From: Flavobacteriaceae bacterium
Lineage (GTDB): Bacteria; Bacteroidota; Bacteroidia; Flavobacteriales; Flavobacteriaceae
Reading direction: 5' to 3'
NCBI GenBank assembly: GCA_023257625.1
Contig: JALRBW010000009.1
Span: forward strand, 1-38,536
DNA: 38,536 nucleotides
Made by a program: the position numbers and the translations under genes. Under the pieces are notes generated by a model. It saw only the letters and a list, made by a program, of their open reading frames with translations. It did no database searches and was not told the DNA's origin. Every line of letters starts with the position of its first letter. The first letter of the stretch is position 1. Positions 15,882-24,924 of this stretch are shown here, piece by piece.

Positions 15882-16478
15882 TTAATTATTTGAATTGGTG
15901 GCTTTTGTTTTTATTTCCTCCAATATCTCTTTTCGATCTTGTATTCGTTGTTCTCTATTTAAACGTTTAATAACTAGGTCGCTAATATCGTAATTTTTTG
16001 CGGAATACAACATGGTAAAATTTGAAGATCGATCAAAAATAAAATCATAATTTTTTTCTTCTGCAATTTGCTTTACTATAGCCAATATTTGATCTTGAAC
16101 GGGTTGTATCAATTTAGTGCGTTGGATAATCATATCGCCACGAGGGCCAAATCTTTTTTCTTGTAAATCAATTATTTCTAATGCAAAATCTTGAATTTCT
16201 AACTCTCGATCTTGAATCAATTCCGGAGTTAATAAAACACGTTCTGTATTAAGTTGATCTTGATATTGTTTTAGTTGAATTTTTTTTAGTTCAATTTCTT
16301 TTTTCCAATTTTCAATATTTTTATCTAACAGGTCACTAGCTTTTTTATATTCCTCAACGTTTTCTAGAATAACATTCATGTCAATGTATCCAACGCGTGC
16401 ACCACGTTGGGCATGAGATGTCGAAACTAATAGTAGTAGTGTGAATAAAATATATTTATAAATCAGCTTATTTCTCAT
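15882..16478 (-). CDS. Skp/OmpH-family periplasmic chaperone (first copy)
   Basis: A 198-residue OmpH-family protein with a signal peptide (about 1-23, ending SHAQ), the N-terminal strand GARVGYIDMNVILENV, a long charged coiled coil (about 45-115) and the strand YDFIFDRSSNFTMLYSA. An additional charged C-terminal tail of about 30 residues distinguishes it from the downstream copy. It is encoded between bamA and the second ompH gene, fitting a role in supplying outer-membrane proteins to the BAM complex. Confidence 0.9.
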   Translation of the reverse strand: MRNKLIYKYILFTLLLLVSTSHAQRGARVGYIDMNVILENVEEYKKASDLLDKNIENWKKEIELKKIQLKQYQDQLNTERVLLTPELIQDRELEIQDFALEIIDLQEKRFGPRGDMIIQRTKLIQPVQDQILAIVKQIAEEKNYDFIFDRSSNFTMLYSAKNYDISDLVIKRLNREQRIQDRKEILEEIKTKATNSNN

Positions 16479-16533
16479 AGAACTTATAACGTAAGGACTT
16501 GTAAATTAGTATTTTGAGAAAGATTTTATTAGA

Positions 16534-19098
16534 TTAAAAGCGTTGTCCTATGATAAAGTGTGTTTCCCATCCATTTGGAGTAGTGGAGTTGAAATTTACG
16601 CTATCAAAACCGTAACCAAAATCAATTCCTAATAACCCAAAAGCGGGCATAAATATTCGCATCCCTACGCCAGCAGATCGCTTTGAATTAAATGGGTCAA
16701 AATCTCGAAAACTATCATATCCTTTACCGGCCTCTAGAAATGACAAAGCATATATTGAAGCGCTAGGCTTTAAAGTTATAGGATAACGTAATTCCAACGA
16801 AAATCGGTTGAATAACACAGAGCCATCGGTACTAGATAAAGATTGGTTAGGATACCCGCGTAATGCTAAAGTTTCCCTGCCATCTAACGCATAATTTATC
16901 ATACCATCACCGCCTAAATAAAATCTTTCAAAGGGAATGTTACCTCTGTCTGGATTATAGGCTCCAATAAAACCTAAATCGGCCTGAGTTTTCAGAATTA
17001 ATTGATCAACAATACGGGTATACCAAGTTCCATTAAATTTTATTTTATAAAACTCTAACCATTTAAATTTTTCTTGATCAATTTTATCAATTAAGGGATT
17101 TCCTTTGTCATCTTGAAATTCTGGAAGGCTACCTAAGTTAGCATAATCACGCCCTGAAAGTAAAGAATAAGGAGGAGTAAATTTTCCACTAATGTTAAAT
17201 GTTGACCCTCCTACAGGAAATATAGGATTTATTCTAGTATTATTTCTAGATAAACTTATGGTATAGGCTAGGTTGTTGGCTTCACCATCACCAAAAGTAA
17301 ATAGGCCTGTATAATAGTTGATTAGATTGTAGTATTGGTAGGAAATGGATTGCGATAATTGAAAAAAGTCATCAGGTATCTGAAGTCTTTTTGCTAACCC
17401 TAAGGTAATACCACTAATTTGGAAAGATTGAGATCGATCAGCCAACCCTGTAAAAAAGTCGTACCGGTACTGAATAGTATGTTGTAATGATGTTGAAAAT
17501 TGAACAGGCTGTTTTCCTCCCATCCAAGGTTCTGCGAAATTAAAACTATAGGTATTGTAAAATTGACTGGCTTGAAGTCGTAAAGCCAAAGTCTGCCCGT
17601 CGCCCATTGGTAAGGGTTTGTAAGATTTACCATTTAATATGTTTCGCATAGAAAAATTATTAAAGGAAAGCCCCAAGGTTCCTATAAATCCGCCTTGTCC
17701 ATATCCCCCTTGAAGTTCGATTTGACTCGCACCAGATTCTACCAAATCAAAGCGAACATCTATAGTGCCTGAGTTAGGATCCACATTTTCTAGTTCTGGA
17801 TTTATTTGTTCGGCATCAAAAAACCCCAATTGACCTAATTCACGAACGGTTCGAATTAATTTGTCTTTACTGTAAAGTTCTCCAGGTTTAGTTCTTAATT
17901 CACGGTAAATTACATGGTCATTTGTTTTAGAATTACCCTCAATAACAATTTTATTAAAACTGGCTAGTTTTCCCTCTGTAATTCGAATTTCAAAGTCTAT
18001 TGTGTCATTTATAGCACTAACTTCAACAGCATTAATATTGGAAAAGAGATATCCGTTATTTTGATATAAATTGGTAATATCATTTCCATCAGGTTTACTT
18101 GTATCAGCTATCCTTTTTTTAAGTAATACACCGTTATAGGTGTCTCCTTTTTGAAGGCCTAAAATTTGTTGAAGAATAGCATCTGAATAAATTGTATTAC
18201 CAATAAAATCAATATTCCCGAAGTAATATTTTTTTCCTTCCTCAATATTTAAAATTAGATTTATGGTATTTGTTCCATCATCGTTATAAACCAATGTATC
18301 TCCAGTAACCCTAGCATCTCTATACCCTTCTTCTTTATAAAAATCTACTAGGCGTTTTAAATCTTCTTTGTATTCATCTTCATTATATTTTGATTTTTTC
18401 CAAAAGCGAATTGAAGTTTTGTGTTTTGTTTTTTTGAATTTTGAACGTAAAGTTTTGTCTTTAAAAATTTCGTTCCCTTCAAAATTTATATCTTTTATTT
18501 TTATTCTAGGTCCTTTATCTACATTAACTACCATTTTATAAGTATTGGCTCCCACAGTATCTTTTATGGTATTTAAAGCCACCTTTGTGTTAAGGAATCC
18601 TTCTTTTTTATATTTATTTTCAATATAATTTTTAGTATTGGTCAAAAAACTTTCTGATAATTTTTTGCCACTTGTTAATTCAGTATCCGTAATAACAGAC
18701 TCGATCCGACCTTTTTTAAGACCATTGATTTTAACATCTGATAATGTGGGTAATTCTTCGATCTCAATTTCAATAGAAATGTTTTGACCCTCTACTTTAG
18801 TTACATAAAAGTTGATGTCACTAAAAAGTTCAAGTCCCCATAATTTATTAATAACTGCACTAATTTCTTCTCCTGGCACATTTAAACTTTGCCCTTTTCG
18901 TAGGCCACTATATGAAATTACAGTTTGAGCGTTAAATGTTTTTAGTCCGGATACAGTAATTGAGTCTAAAACATAATTACGCCCTTTTACATAGCCTTCG
19001 GTTTGTGCTGAAGCACTTATGCCTAAAACTAAAAATAGGATTAGTAGAAAAGGCTTTAAAATGAAATTACGATATGAGTTGTTCGCTAGTTTTTCCAA
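16534..19098 (-). CDS. bamA: Outer-membrane protein assembly factor BamA
   Basis: An 854-residue Omp85 protein. It has a signal peptide (1-31, ending SASAQ), about five POTRA domains (roughly 35-450), and a C-terminal 16-strand barrel with the conserved lid-loop motif, here RGYPNQ (around 745), and terminal FIIGQRF. It inserts beta-barrel proteins into the outer membrane. The start is a TTG at 19098, giving LEKLANNSYRNFILK before the signal peptide; no ATG is available nearby, and the TTG overlaps the end of uppS by 32 nt, implying coupling. Next come the two Skp-type genes. Confidence 0.93.
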   Translation of the reverse strand: MEKLANNSYRNFILKPFLLILFLVLGISASAQTEGYVKGRNYVLDSITVSGLKTFNAQTVISYSGLRKGQSLNVPGEEISAVINKLWGLELFSDINFYVTKVEGQNISIEIEIEELPTLSDVKINGLKKGRIESVITDTELTSGKKLSESFLTNTKNYIENKYKKEGFLNTKVALNTIKDTVGANTYKMVVNVDKGPRIKIKDINFEGNEIFKDKTLRSKFKKTKHKTSIRFWKKSKYNEDEYKEDLKRLVDFYKEEGYRDARVTGDTLVYNDDGTNTINLILNIEEGKKYYFGNIDFIGNTIYSDAILQQILGLQKGDTYNGVLLKKRIADTSKPDGNDITNLYQNNGYLFSNINAVEVSAINDTIDFEIRITEGKLASFNKIVIEGNSKTNDHVIYRELRTKPGELYSKDKLIRTVRELGQLGFFDAEQINPELENVDPNSGTIDVRFDLVESGASQIELQGGYGQGGFIGTLGLSFNNFSMRNILNGKSYKPLPMGDGQTLALRLQASQFYNTYSFNFAEPWMGGKQPVQFSTSLQHTIQYRYDFFTGLADRSQSFQISGITLGLAKRLQIPDDFFQLSQSISYQYYNLINYYTGLFTFGDGEANNLAYTISLSRNNTRINPIFPVGGSTFNISGKFTPPYSLLSGRDYANLGSLPEFQDDKGNPLIDKIDQEKFKWLEFYKIKFNGTWYTRIVDQLILKTQADLGFIGAYNPDRGNIPFERFYLGGDGMINYALDGRETLALRGYPNQSLSSTDGSVLFNRFSLELRYPITLKPSASIYALSFLEAGKGYDSFRDFDPFNSKRSAGVGMRIFMPAFGLLGIDFGYGFDSVNFNSTTPNGWETHFIIGQRF

Positions 19099-19786
19099 AT
19101 CGTCTTTCTCGTTTGTTATAGGTTTCCAATGCTTTATGAAGATCTACTTTATTAAAATCAGGCCATAAGGTTTTAGTAAAATACAATTCTGCATAGGCAA
19201 TTTGCCATAATAAAAAATTACTTATTCTTTCCTCACCACTGGTACGGATTAACAAATCTACAGGCGGCAAATTTCGCGTGTAAAGATGCTCATTTATCAT
19301 GGACTGGTCAACTTTTTCGGGTGAAATTATGCTATTTTTAACTTTCTCAGCAATTGATTTCATGGCCTGAGTTATTTCTTCTTGAGCACCGTAGTTTAAT
19401 GCTAAAGTAAGTACCATACCTTTGTTGTGTTTTGTTTTATCTATTACATAATCTAACTCTTCTCTCACTGCTTCAGGAAGTGAAGTCAAATTACCAATAG
19501 CATTCAAGCGAATTTCATTTTCAATCAGTCGTTGAAACTCTTTTTTTAATGAATTTAATAAGAGTTTCATCAAAATATTAACTTCATCTAAAGGACGTCG
19601 CCAATTTTCAGTTGAAAAAGCATAAAGAGTAAGATATTTGATTCCTGTTTTTGCACTTTCTTCGACAATTTCGCGGACCGACTTAGCTCCTTGACGATGT
19701 CCTAAAACACGCTGTTTCCCTTTCTTTTTTGCCCAACGTCCATTTCCATCCATTATAATGGCGACATGTTTTGGTATTTCCTTCAT
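19067..19786 (-). CDS. uppS: Isoprenyl transferase (undecaprenyl diphosphate synthase)
   Basis: A 239-residue cis-prenyltransferase that makes the C55 lipid carrier for cell-wall and O-antigen synthesis. The signature IMDGNGRWAKKKGK holds the catalytic D13, and LTLYAFSTENWRRP and the substrate-binding LIRTSGEERISNFLLWQ with YAELYFT are all present. Its ATG directly abuts the stop of the DUF6089 gene (TAA then ATG), and its 3' end overlaps bamA. Confidence 0.95.
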   Translation of the reverse strand: MKEIPKHVAIIMDGNGRWAKKKGKQRVLGHRQGAKSVREIVEESAKTGIKYLTLYAFSTENWRRPLDEVNILMKLLLNSLKKEFQRLIENEIRLNAIGNLTSLPEAVREELDYVIDKTKHNKGMVLTLALNYGAQEEITQAMKSIAEKVKNSIISPEKVDQSMINEHLYTRNLPPVDLLIRTSGEERISNFLLWQIAYAELYFTKTLWPDFNKVDLHKALETYNKRERRFGKTSEQLIS

Positions 19787-20494
19787 TTATTCTTTACAAT
19801 AACATGGAAGATCGCCAAAGGTAAATGAAATTGTCAAACCCGTAAAGAGATACCAGTCATTATTCGCAAGGTTACCAAATTTATATTCATTTATATCTGC
19901 ATATTCATTTTCTGGATTACTGCCATCAAGATTATCGGTGAGTGTGTAGCGGGCACCCATTTCAATTCCAAGGACAAGGTAGGGATTGGGATTGATTTTA
20001 AATCCTAATATAAATGGAACGGCTATTTTTTCTGTTTTTCCATATTCTTCATAAGTTGCTTCATTGAATGTTCCATGAGGTGGAATATATATTTGATTAT
20101 ATCTAAAGTATCCCAAACCATAAAAAATAAAAGGCGTAAAACTAGTAATCCCATTGTGTAGATTATATTCTTTAAAATTAATTTCTATACCTGCCATCGC
20201 CTCCTGTATGGAATTATCTACTTTATATGATCTTCGAAATCGATTTAAATCACTGTTATTATATTCAGTCTCTTGAAGGCGTGTAAAAGTAAAACCCGCT
20301 CGAAGAGAATAACGATCATTTGTATTCCATTTATATAACACTCCTAAAGCAGGGCTATTCGGATCGATAAAGCGATCAGTTCCAATGTCTCCAATGTAAT
20401 TACTTCCCCCAATAAAAAGGCCAACTTCGTGAGTTTGTGCATTTAAATGATTAGTAGTATATAGAAGAAAGAACAGTAGAAAGTAAATGCGCAT
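19787..20494 (-). CDS. DUF6089-type outer-membrane beta-barrel protein
   Basis: A 235-residue exported protein with a signal peptide (1-19, ending HLNAQ), followed by alternating strands (EVGLFIGGSNYIGDIG near the start) and an aromatic-rich end (NDWYLFTGLTISFTFG) with a short tail containing a CYC motif. It matches the Bacteroidota-specific DUF6089 family commonly found before uppS and bamA; its function is unknown. The reading frame extends to a GTG at 20509, but the ATG at 20494 gives the better signal peptide. A small inverted repeat (20516-20531) lies just upstream. Confidence 0.82.
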   Translation of the reverse strand: MRIYFLLFFLLYTTNHLNAQTHEVGLFIGGSNYIGDIGTDRFIDPNSPALGVLYKWNTNDRYSLRAGFTFTRLQETEYNNSDLNRFRRSYKVDNSIQEAMAGIEINFKEYNLHNGITSFTPFIFYGLGYFRYNQIYIPPHGTFNEATYEEYGKTEKIAVPFILGFKINPNPYLVLGIEMGARYTLTDNLDGSNPENEYADINEYKFGNLANNDWYLFTGLTISFTFGDLPCYCKE

Positions 20495-20515
20495 GAATTT
20501 AGAAATCACCTTTAC

Positions 20516-20531
20516 AGGATATCCATATCCT
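20516..20531. repeat. Small inverted repeat between nadK and the DUF6089 gene
   Basis: AGGATAT and ATATCCT are separated by CC. The 2-nt spacing is too tight for a good hairpin, but it could be a dimeric protein-binding site upstream of the DUF6089 start. It might also be chance in AT-rich DNA. Confidence 0.3.
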
Positions 20532-20560
20532 ATTGAATTTATAACCCTAATTGAAGATTT

Positions 20561-21442
20561 TTATTGTACGTTTCGAGCATCTTTACCCCAAAATAGTTTT
20601 TCACGAAGGGCATTGAAAAAAAAAGACCCATTTAACTGTACAGTGCGTATAGAAAATGCTGCTTTCTTTAAATAAATATCATTTCTATTTTCTACGGTAA
20701 TCACCCTTGAATCAAGGGAAAGTAAATGGTGTTTGTCTCTACCAGTTACCGAAATTCGTATAGATGTAGTATCAGGAACAATTAATGGTCTCATATTAAT
20801 ATTGTGTGGAGCAATAGGGTTTAAAATCCAACATTGAGAATCTGGTGAAACAATTGGACCTCCACTACTCATTGAATACCCAGTTGAACCTGTAGGAGTA
20901 GATATGATTAATCCATCAGACCAGTAAGTGGTTAAAGGTTGTCCATCCAATTCAGCCTCAATACTGAGCATGGCAGTAGTATTTTTTCGATTGATACTTA
21001 CTTCGTTTAAAGCAAATCCAAAATCTTCTAGTGCAGATATCGGATCTTTTGAACTTACTTGCAATAAAGATCGTGAAACATAGCTAAACTGTGAATCAAA
21101 AAAAGCATCGAGTCCTTCTGACAAGGCATCTCGATGGAGAGAAGTTAAAAAACCTAATCGACCAGTATTAATTCCAAATATTGGTATTTCTGTATTGCCA
21201 ATAACTGTAATTGCGCGTAATAACGTTCCATCTCCTCCTATTGAAAATAGAAAATCGACTTTTTCTTGTAAAATTTCATTTCCATCAAAATAGTGATATT
21301 CATCTGCCTTGGCACCCATGTATTTTTTTAATCGATCAACTAAAAGCACTTCATGTTTATTTGCACTTAAGTAAGCAAGTGTACGATTAACAAACGTTAA
21401 GGTTTCCTCAGAAAAAAAAGCACTGTAAAGGGCAATTTTCAT
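20561..21442 (-). CDS. nadK: NAD kinase
   Basis: A 293-residue cytoplasmic enzyme that phosphorylates NAD to NADP. It has the GGDG motif at residues 69-72 (SIGGDGTLLRA), the NE/D motif in FALNEVSIN, and the conserved glycine-rich TPTGSTGYSMSSGGPIV. It is the first gene of the minus-strand run leading through DUF6089 and uppS to bamA, and it has a -7 promoter element 18 nt upstream of the ATG. Confidence 0.96.
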   Translation of the reverse strand: MKIALYSAFFSEETLTFVNRTLAYLSANKHEVLLVDRLKKYMGAKADEYHYFDGNEILQEKVDFLFSIGGDGTLLRAITVIGNTEIPIFGINTGRLGFLTSLHRDALSEGLDAFFDSQFSYVSRSLLQVSSKDPISALEDFGFALNEVSINRKNTTAMLSIEAELDGQPLTTYWSDGLIISTPTGSTGYSMSSGGPIVSPDSQCWILNPIAPHNINMRPLIVPDTTSIRISVTGRDKHHLLSLDSRVITVENRNDIYLKKAAFSIRTVQLNGSFFFNALREKLFWGKDARNVQ

Positions 21443-21459
21443 AGTTTAACTTCTTGAAT

Positions 21460-21467
21460 CAAAGGTA
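21460..21467 (-). promoter_or_regulatory. -7 element of nadK
   Basis: On the minus strand this reads TACCTTTG, an exact TAnnTTTG match, 17 nt upstream of the nadK ATG. No TTG is seen at the usual -33 distance. Confidence 0.55.
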
Positions 21468-21549
21468 CAAAACTCATGATTAAGAATTCCTTCCTCTCTT
21501 CAATGAATAAAAAAAAGGATTTTGTACATAAATATTAAGTTGAAGCCAA

Positions 21550-21557
21550 TACTTTTG
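21550..21557 (+). promoter_or_regulatory. -7 element of pdxJ
   Basis: TACTTTTG is an exact TAnnTTTG match ending 9 nt before the ATG at 21567. A TTTG at 21521-21524 is 25 nt away, slightly too far for a standard -33 element. If used, it gives an almost leaderless pdxJ mRNA and rules out the TTG at 21522 as the start. Confidence 0.5.
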
Positions 21558-21566
21558 CCAAAAAAA

Positions 21567-22283
21567 ATGACCCGATTAAGCGTAAATATCAATAAAGTAG
21601 CTACCCTTAGAAATGCTCGTGGAGGAATAATGCCAAATGTTTTGCAGGTGGCTATTGATTTACAGCGATTTGGGGCACAAGGCATAACTATTCATCCGCG
21701 TCCAGATCAACGTCATATTCGTTATACCGATGCTAAAGAGCTTCCTTCAGTTGTTACTACTGAATTCAATATCGAAGGGAACCCAATTCCTGAATTCTTA
21801 GATTTGGTCTGTGCCATACGTCCTACTCAAGTCACTTTAGTTCCTGATGCTGAAGATGCAATCACCTCAAATGCCGGGTGGGATACACTTAAGAATAAAG
21901 ACTTTTTGAAAAAGGTAATCCAGCGATTGAAAGCAGAAGGCATTCGCACTTCAATTTTTGTAGATCCAGACCTTGCCATGGTAGAAGGAGCAAAAGTTAC
22001 AGGGACAGACCGTGTGGAATTATATACAGAAACCTATGCCAATCAATACCCAGTTAACCGAGAAAAAGCCATTGAACCTTTTATTGCTGCTGCACTTCGA
22101 GCAAATGATTTAGGTATAGGCCTTAATGCTGGACACGATTTGAGCCTTGACAATATTGCCTATTTTGCAAAGCATATACCAAATCTAAAGGAAGTGTCAA
22201 TTGGGCATGCATTAATTTGTGAAAGCCTTTATCTAGGTTTTGAAAACGTTATCCCAATGTATTTAAAACGTTTACAGGTTTGA
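21567..22283 (+). CDS. pdxJ: Pyridoxine 5'-phosphate synthase
   Basis: A 238-residue TIM-barrel enzyme that condenses 1-deoxyxylulose 5-phosphate with 3-amino-2-oxopropyl phosphate in the DXP-dependent vitamin B6 pathway. The N-terminal SVNINKVATLRNARGG, the active-site histidine in TIHPRPDQRHI, QVTLVPDA, and LNAGHDLSLDN near the C-terminus are all as expected. The frame is open to a TTG at 21522, but the family normally starts at TRLSVNINK, so I use the ATG at 21567. The stop overlaps the next start as TTGA. Confidence 0.95.
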   Translation: MTRLSVNINKVATLRNARGGIMPNVLQVAIDLQRFGAQGITIHPRPDQRHIRYTDAKELPSVVTTEFNIEGNPIPEFLDLVCAIRPTQVTLVPDAEDAITSNAGWDTLKNKDFLKKVIQRLKAEGIRTSIFVDPDLAMVEGAKVTGTDRVELYTETYANQYPVNREKAIEPFIAAALRANDLGIGLNAGHDLSLDNIAYFAKHIPNLKEVSIGHALICESLYLGFENVIPMYLKRLQV

Positions 22284-23059
22284 ATATAGTTCACAGCTCT
22301 ATTATCGGAAATTCAGAAAAAGACCTTTTAATCCTTCACGGTTTTTTAGGTATGGGTGACAATTGGAAAACTCATGCCAAAGAATGGGCTGAATTAGGAT
22401 ATAGGGTGCATTTAATCGATCAGCGTAACCACGGTAGAAGCTTTTGGAGTGACACATTTTCTTATGAAAGTATGGTTGATGATTTAGCTCATTATTGCAA
22501 AGCGCACAGCTTAAAAAATCCTATTTTATTAGGACATTCAATGGGTGGTAAAACGGTGATGCGCTATGCATGTAATTATTCAAAGGAATTATCTGCTTTG
22601 GTTATTGCAGATATTGCACCTAAGGAGTATACACCTCATCATCAACTAATTTTACAAGGGTTAGCCGCATTAGACTTCTCTATAATTAAGAGTAGAAATC
22701 AAGCCGATGAAGCCTTAGCTTTTTATGTTAAAGATAAAAATACAAGACAATTTTTATTGAAAAATATCTATTGGGAAACACCCGAAAGACTTGGACTTCG
22801 AATAAATATTAACGTTCTTAAAAACGCCAGTATGGCTATTGGTGAGGGATTAGATTCAAATGCGCAATCAAGTTTGCCTACGTTGTTCTTAAAAGGAGAA
22901 GTTTCAGATTATATTTTGGACCAAGATCATTTGATTATAAAACATCATTTTCCTAATGCTGAAATAAAAGAAATTGCTAATGCAGGACATTGGCTTCATG
23001 CAGAGCAACCGTCTGCTTTTTTTAAGCAAGTTACCTCTTGGCTTAGCACTACTGTGTAA
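22280..23059 (+). CDS. Alpha/beta hydrolase (YbfF-like esterase)
   Basis: A 259-residue cytoplasmic alpha/beta-hydrolase. The oxyanion-side HGFLGMGDNW follows the first strands (about 20-29), the nucleophile elbow is GHSMGG (about 85-90), and the C-terminal histidine appears in NAGHWLHAEQP. DQRNHGRS is typical of the YbfF/PldB-like group of acyl-CoA or ester hydrolases. The TTG start overlaps the pdxJ stop by 4 nt. The physiological substrate is unknown. Confidence 0.87.
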   Translation: MNIVHSSIIGNSEKDLLILHGFLGMGDNWKTHAKEWAELGYRVHLIDQRNHGRSFWSDTFSYESMVDDLAHYCKAHSLKNPILLGHSMGGKTVMRYACNYSKELSALVIADIAPKEYTPHHQLILQGLAALDFSIIKSRNQADEALAFYVKDKNTRQFLLKNIYWETPERLGLRININVLKNASMAIGEGLDSNAQSSLPTLFLKGEVSDYILDQDHLIIKHHFPNAEIKEIANAGHWLHAEQPSAFFKQVTSWLSTTV

Positions 23060-23061
23060 CC

Positions 23062-23091
23062 TGTAACATTTAAATTAAAATTGTGACATTT
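23062..23091 (+). promoter_or_regulatory. Tandem TGTRACATTT motif upstream of the GNAT-lysC promoter
   Basis: TGTAACATTT at 23062-23071 and TGTGACATTT at 23082-23091 are repeated in the same orientation with exactly 20 bp between their starts, about two helical turns. They end 13 bp before the -33 TTG of the downstream promoter, a place where an activator could bind. No regulator is identified. Confidence 0.35.
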
Positions 23092-23104
23092 GTAAGGTTT
23101 TCAT

Positions 23105-23132
23105 TTGCAAAAAAAGATAAATTTTACTTTTG
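23105..23132 (+). promoter_or_regulatory. Promoter of the GNAT-aspartate kinase operon
   Basis: A TTG at 23105-23107 (within TTTG) and TACTTTTG at 23125-23132 are separated by 17 nt, a full match to the Bacteroidota consensus. The expected transcription start is near 23138, leaving a leader of about 39 nt before the ATG at 23177. Confidence 0.8.
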
Positions 23133-23176
23133 CTACACAAATTTTAAAGTCTGTCAATCCATCCTAATCGGTACAT

Positions 23177-23665
23177 ATGAAAGTAATTCTTCGAAAAGCA
23201 ATAGCATCGGATAGTAAAGATATTTTGGCATTAATAAAAGAACTTGCTGTTTTTGAAAAAGAACCCGAAAGTGTTCATATCACTGAGGAAGATATACTAG
23301 TGCATGGATTTAATGACCCTTCTAAATTTGATTGTTTTGTTGCTGAAGTTAATGGTGGAGTGGTAGGTATGGCTTTATACTATCCTAGGTTTTCTACTTG
23401 GAAAGGTCCTACACTTCATTTGGAAGATTTAATTGTTTCTGAAGCTTTCAAAGGTCAAGGTATTGGCACTCAACTATACTCAGCATTCATCCAAGAAGCC
23501 TATTCTTTAGGAGTAGGTAGAATTGAATGGAATGTATTGGATTGGAATGCTCCAGCAATTTCATTTTATGAAAAAAGTGGAGCTAATGTTTTACACGACT
23601 GGAGTACGGTTCAAATGCACCGTAATGAAATGAAAGCGTATTTAGACAAATTTCAAAGAGAATGA
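23177..23665 (+). CDS. GNAT-family N-acetyltransferase
   Basis: A 162-residue acetyl-CoA-dependent acetyltransferase of the diamine/thialysine acetyltransferase-like type. The acetyl-CoA pyrophosphate-binding loop appears as FKGQGIGTQLYSAF (about 95-108), preceded by LHLEDLIVSEA and followed by IEWNVLDWNAPAISFYEKSGA, all typical. The stop overlaps the aspartate kinase start (ATGA), so the pair is translationally coupled. The real acceptor, perhaps a polyamine or thialysine, is not shown by sequence alone. Confidence 0.88.
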   Translation: MKVILRKAIASDSKDILALIKELAVFEKEPESVHITEEDILVHGFNDPSKFDCFVAEVNGGVVGMALYYPRFSTWKGPTLHLEDLIVSEAFKGQGIGTQLYSAFIQEAYSLGVGRIEWNVLDWNAPAISFYEKSGANVLHDWSTVQMHRNEMKAYLDKFQRE

Positions 23666-24924
23666 AAGTATATAAATTTGGTGGAGCCTCAGTAAAGGAT
23701 GCTGGAGGAGTTAAAAATTTATATTCCGTATTAAATAAAACGGGTATAAAAAATACTTTGGTTGTAGTTTCTGCTATGGGTAAAACAACTAATGCTCTTG
23801 AAAAAGTAATTGAATCATATTTTGCCAATAAGACTAAAACACCTCCAGAATTATTACAAATAAAGGCGTATCATTTTGAAATAATTGAGGGCCTTTTTAC
23901 TATAAATAAAAAAGAAGTTATTGATGATGTTCAAGCATTATTTGATGAATTACAAGATTTTTTAAAATACAATAAAGCACCTAATTATAGTTTTGTTTAT
24001 GACCAAGTAGTGAGTTTTGGAGAATTGATTTCAACAACTATTATTCATCACTTTTTAACTGCCCAAGGAATTTTTAATTTTTGGCTTGACGCACGTGAAT
24101 GTGTAAAAACTGATGATTATTATCGTGCAGCAAATTTAGATTGGGAAAACACCCAAAACTTAATCAAAAATGCGGTAGCAGGAAAAGAGGTTGTTATCAC
24201 ACAAGGTTTTATTGGAAGTAATGCTAATAATTTTACGACAACACTAGGAAGAGAGGGTTCTGACTATAGTGCGGCTATCTTTGCCTATGCATTAAATGCG
24301 GATTCTGTTACTATTTGGAAAGATGTCCCAGGCGTGTTGAATGGCGATCCACGTGTATTTTCAAATACTCAACTTCTTCATCAAATTTCATATAGAGAAG
24401 CAATTGAATTAGCATTTTATGGAGCTTCGGTTATCCATCCAAAAACATTACAGCCTCTTCAGCGAAAAGAAATCCCTTTATATGTACGTTCATTTGAAAA
24501 ACCTGAAGCTGCGGGTACATCAGTATCTAAAGGCAAACCTCTTGTGCCTCATGTTCCTTGTTTTATCGTAAAAAAAGATCAAGTTTTGATTCAACTTTCT
24601 AGTATTGACTTTTCATTTATAGTTGAAGAAAATATAAGCTATATTTTTAATTTACTTCATGAATATCAAATGCCTGTAGAGTTAATTCAAAATTCTGCCA
24701 TCAGTTTTTCTGTTTGTGTATCTAATAAATACAAACGATTAGAGGAATTAGTTTTGGTACTTCGCTCTCGATTTAATGTGGAGGTGATTGAAAATGTAGA
24801 TTTATTTACAATACGTCACTTTGATGAAAAAGCAGTTAAGAGTATTCATCAAAAAGGGAAAAAGATATTACTTGAGCAACGTACTCAGGAAACCGCTCAG
24901 TTTGTTTTGAGTGATACTGAATAA
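23662..24924 (+). CDS. lysC: Aspartate kinase, monofunctional
   Basis: A 420-residue enzyme that phosphorylates aspartate, the first step to lysine, threonine, methionine and diaminopimelate. The kinase domain has VYKFGGASVKDA (residues 2-13), TTLGREGSDYSAA (about 193-205) and WKDVPGVLNGDPR (about 219-231). A shorter C-terminal region (about 300-420) corresponds to ACT regulatory domains. No homoserine dehydrogenase domain is fused. Its last 28 nt overlap the convergent arsenate reductase gene. Confidence 0.92.
   Translation: MKVYKFGGASVKDAGGVKNLYSVLNKTGIKNTLVVVSAMGKTTNALEKVIESYFANKTKTPPELLQIKAYHFEIIEGLFTINKKEVIDDVQALFDELQDFLKYNKAPNYSFVYDQVVSFGELISTTIIHHFLTAQGIFNFWLDARECVKTDDYYRAANLDWENTQNLIKNAVAGKEVVITQGFIGSNANNFTTTLGREGSDYSAAIFAYALNADSVTIWKDVPGVLNGDPRVFSNTQLLHQISYREAIELAFYGASVIHPKTLQPLQRKEIPLYVRSFEKPEAAGTSVSKGKPLVPHVPCFIVKKDQVLIQLSSIDFSFIVEENISYIFNLLHEYQMPVELIQNSAISFSVCVSNKYKRLEELVLVLRSRFNVEVIENVDLFTIRHFDEKAVKSIHQKGKKILLEQRTQETAQFVLSDTE

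Noticed and set aside
15361-16478. The two ompH genes as a recent tandem duplication or assembly repeat
   Set aside because: The proteins differ in length and throughout their sequence; two Skp-type genes after bamA are a known Bacteroidota arrangement.
21500-21566. Extended N-terminus of pdxJ from the TTG at 21522
   Set aside because: The additional 15 residues do not fit the family and an exact -7 promoter element lies inside them.
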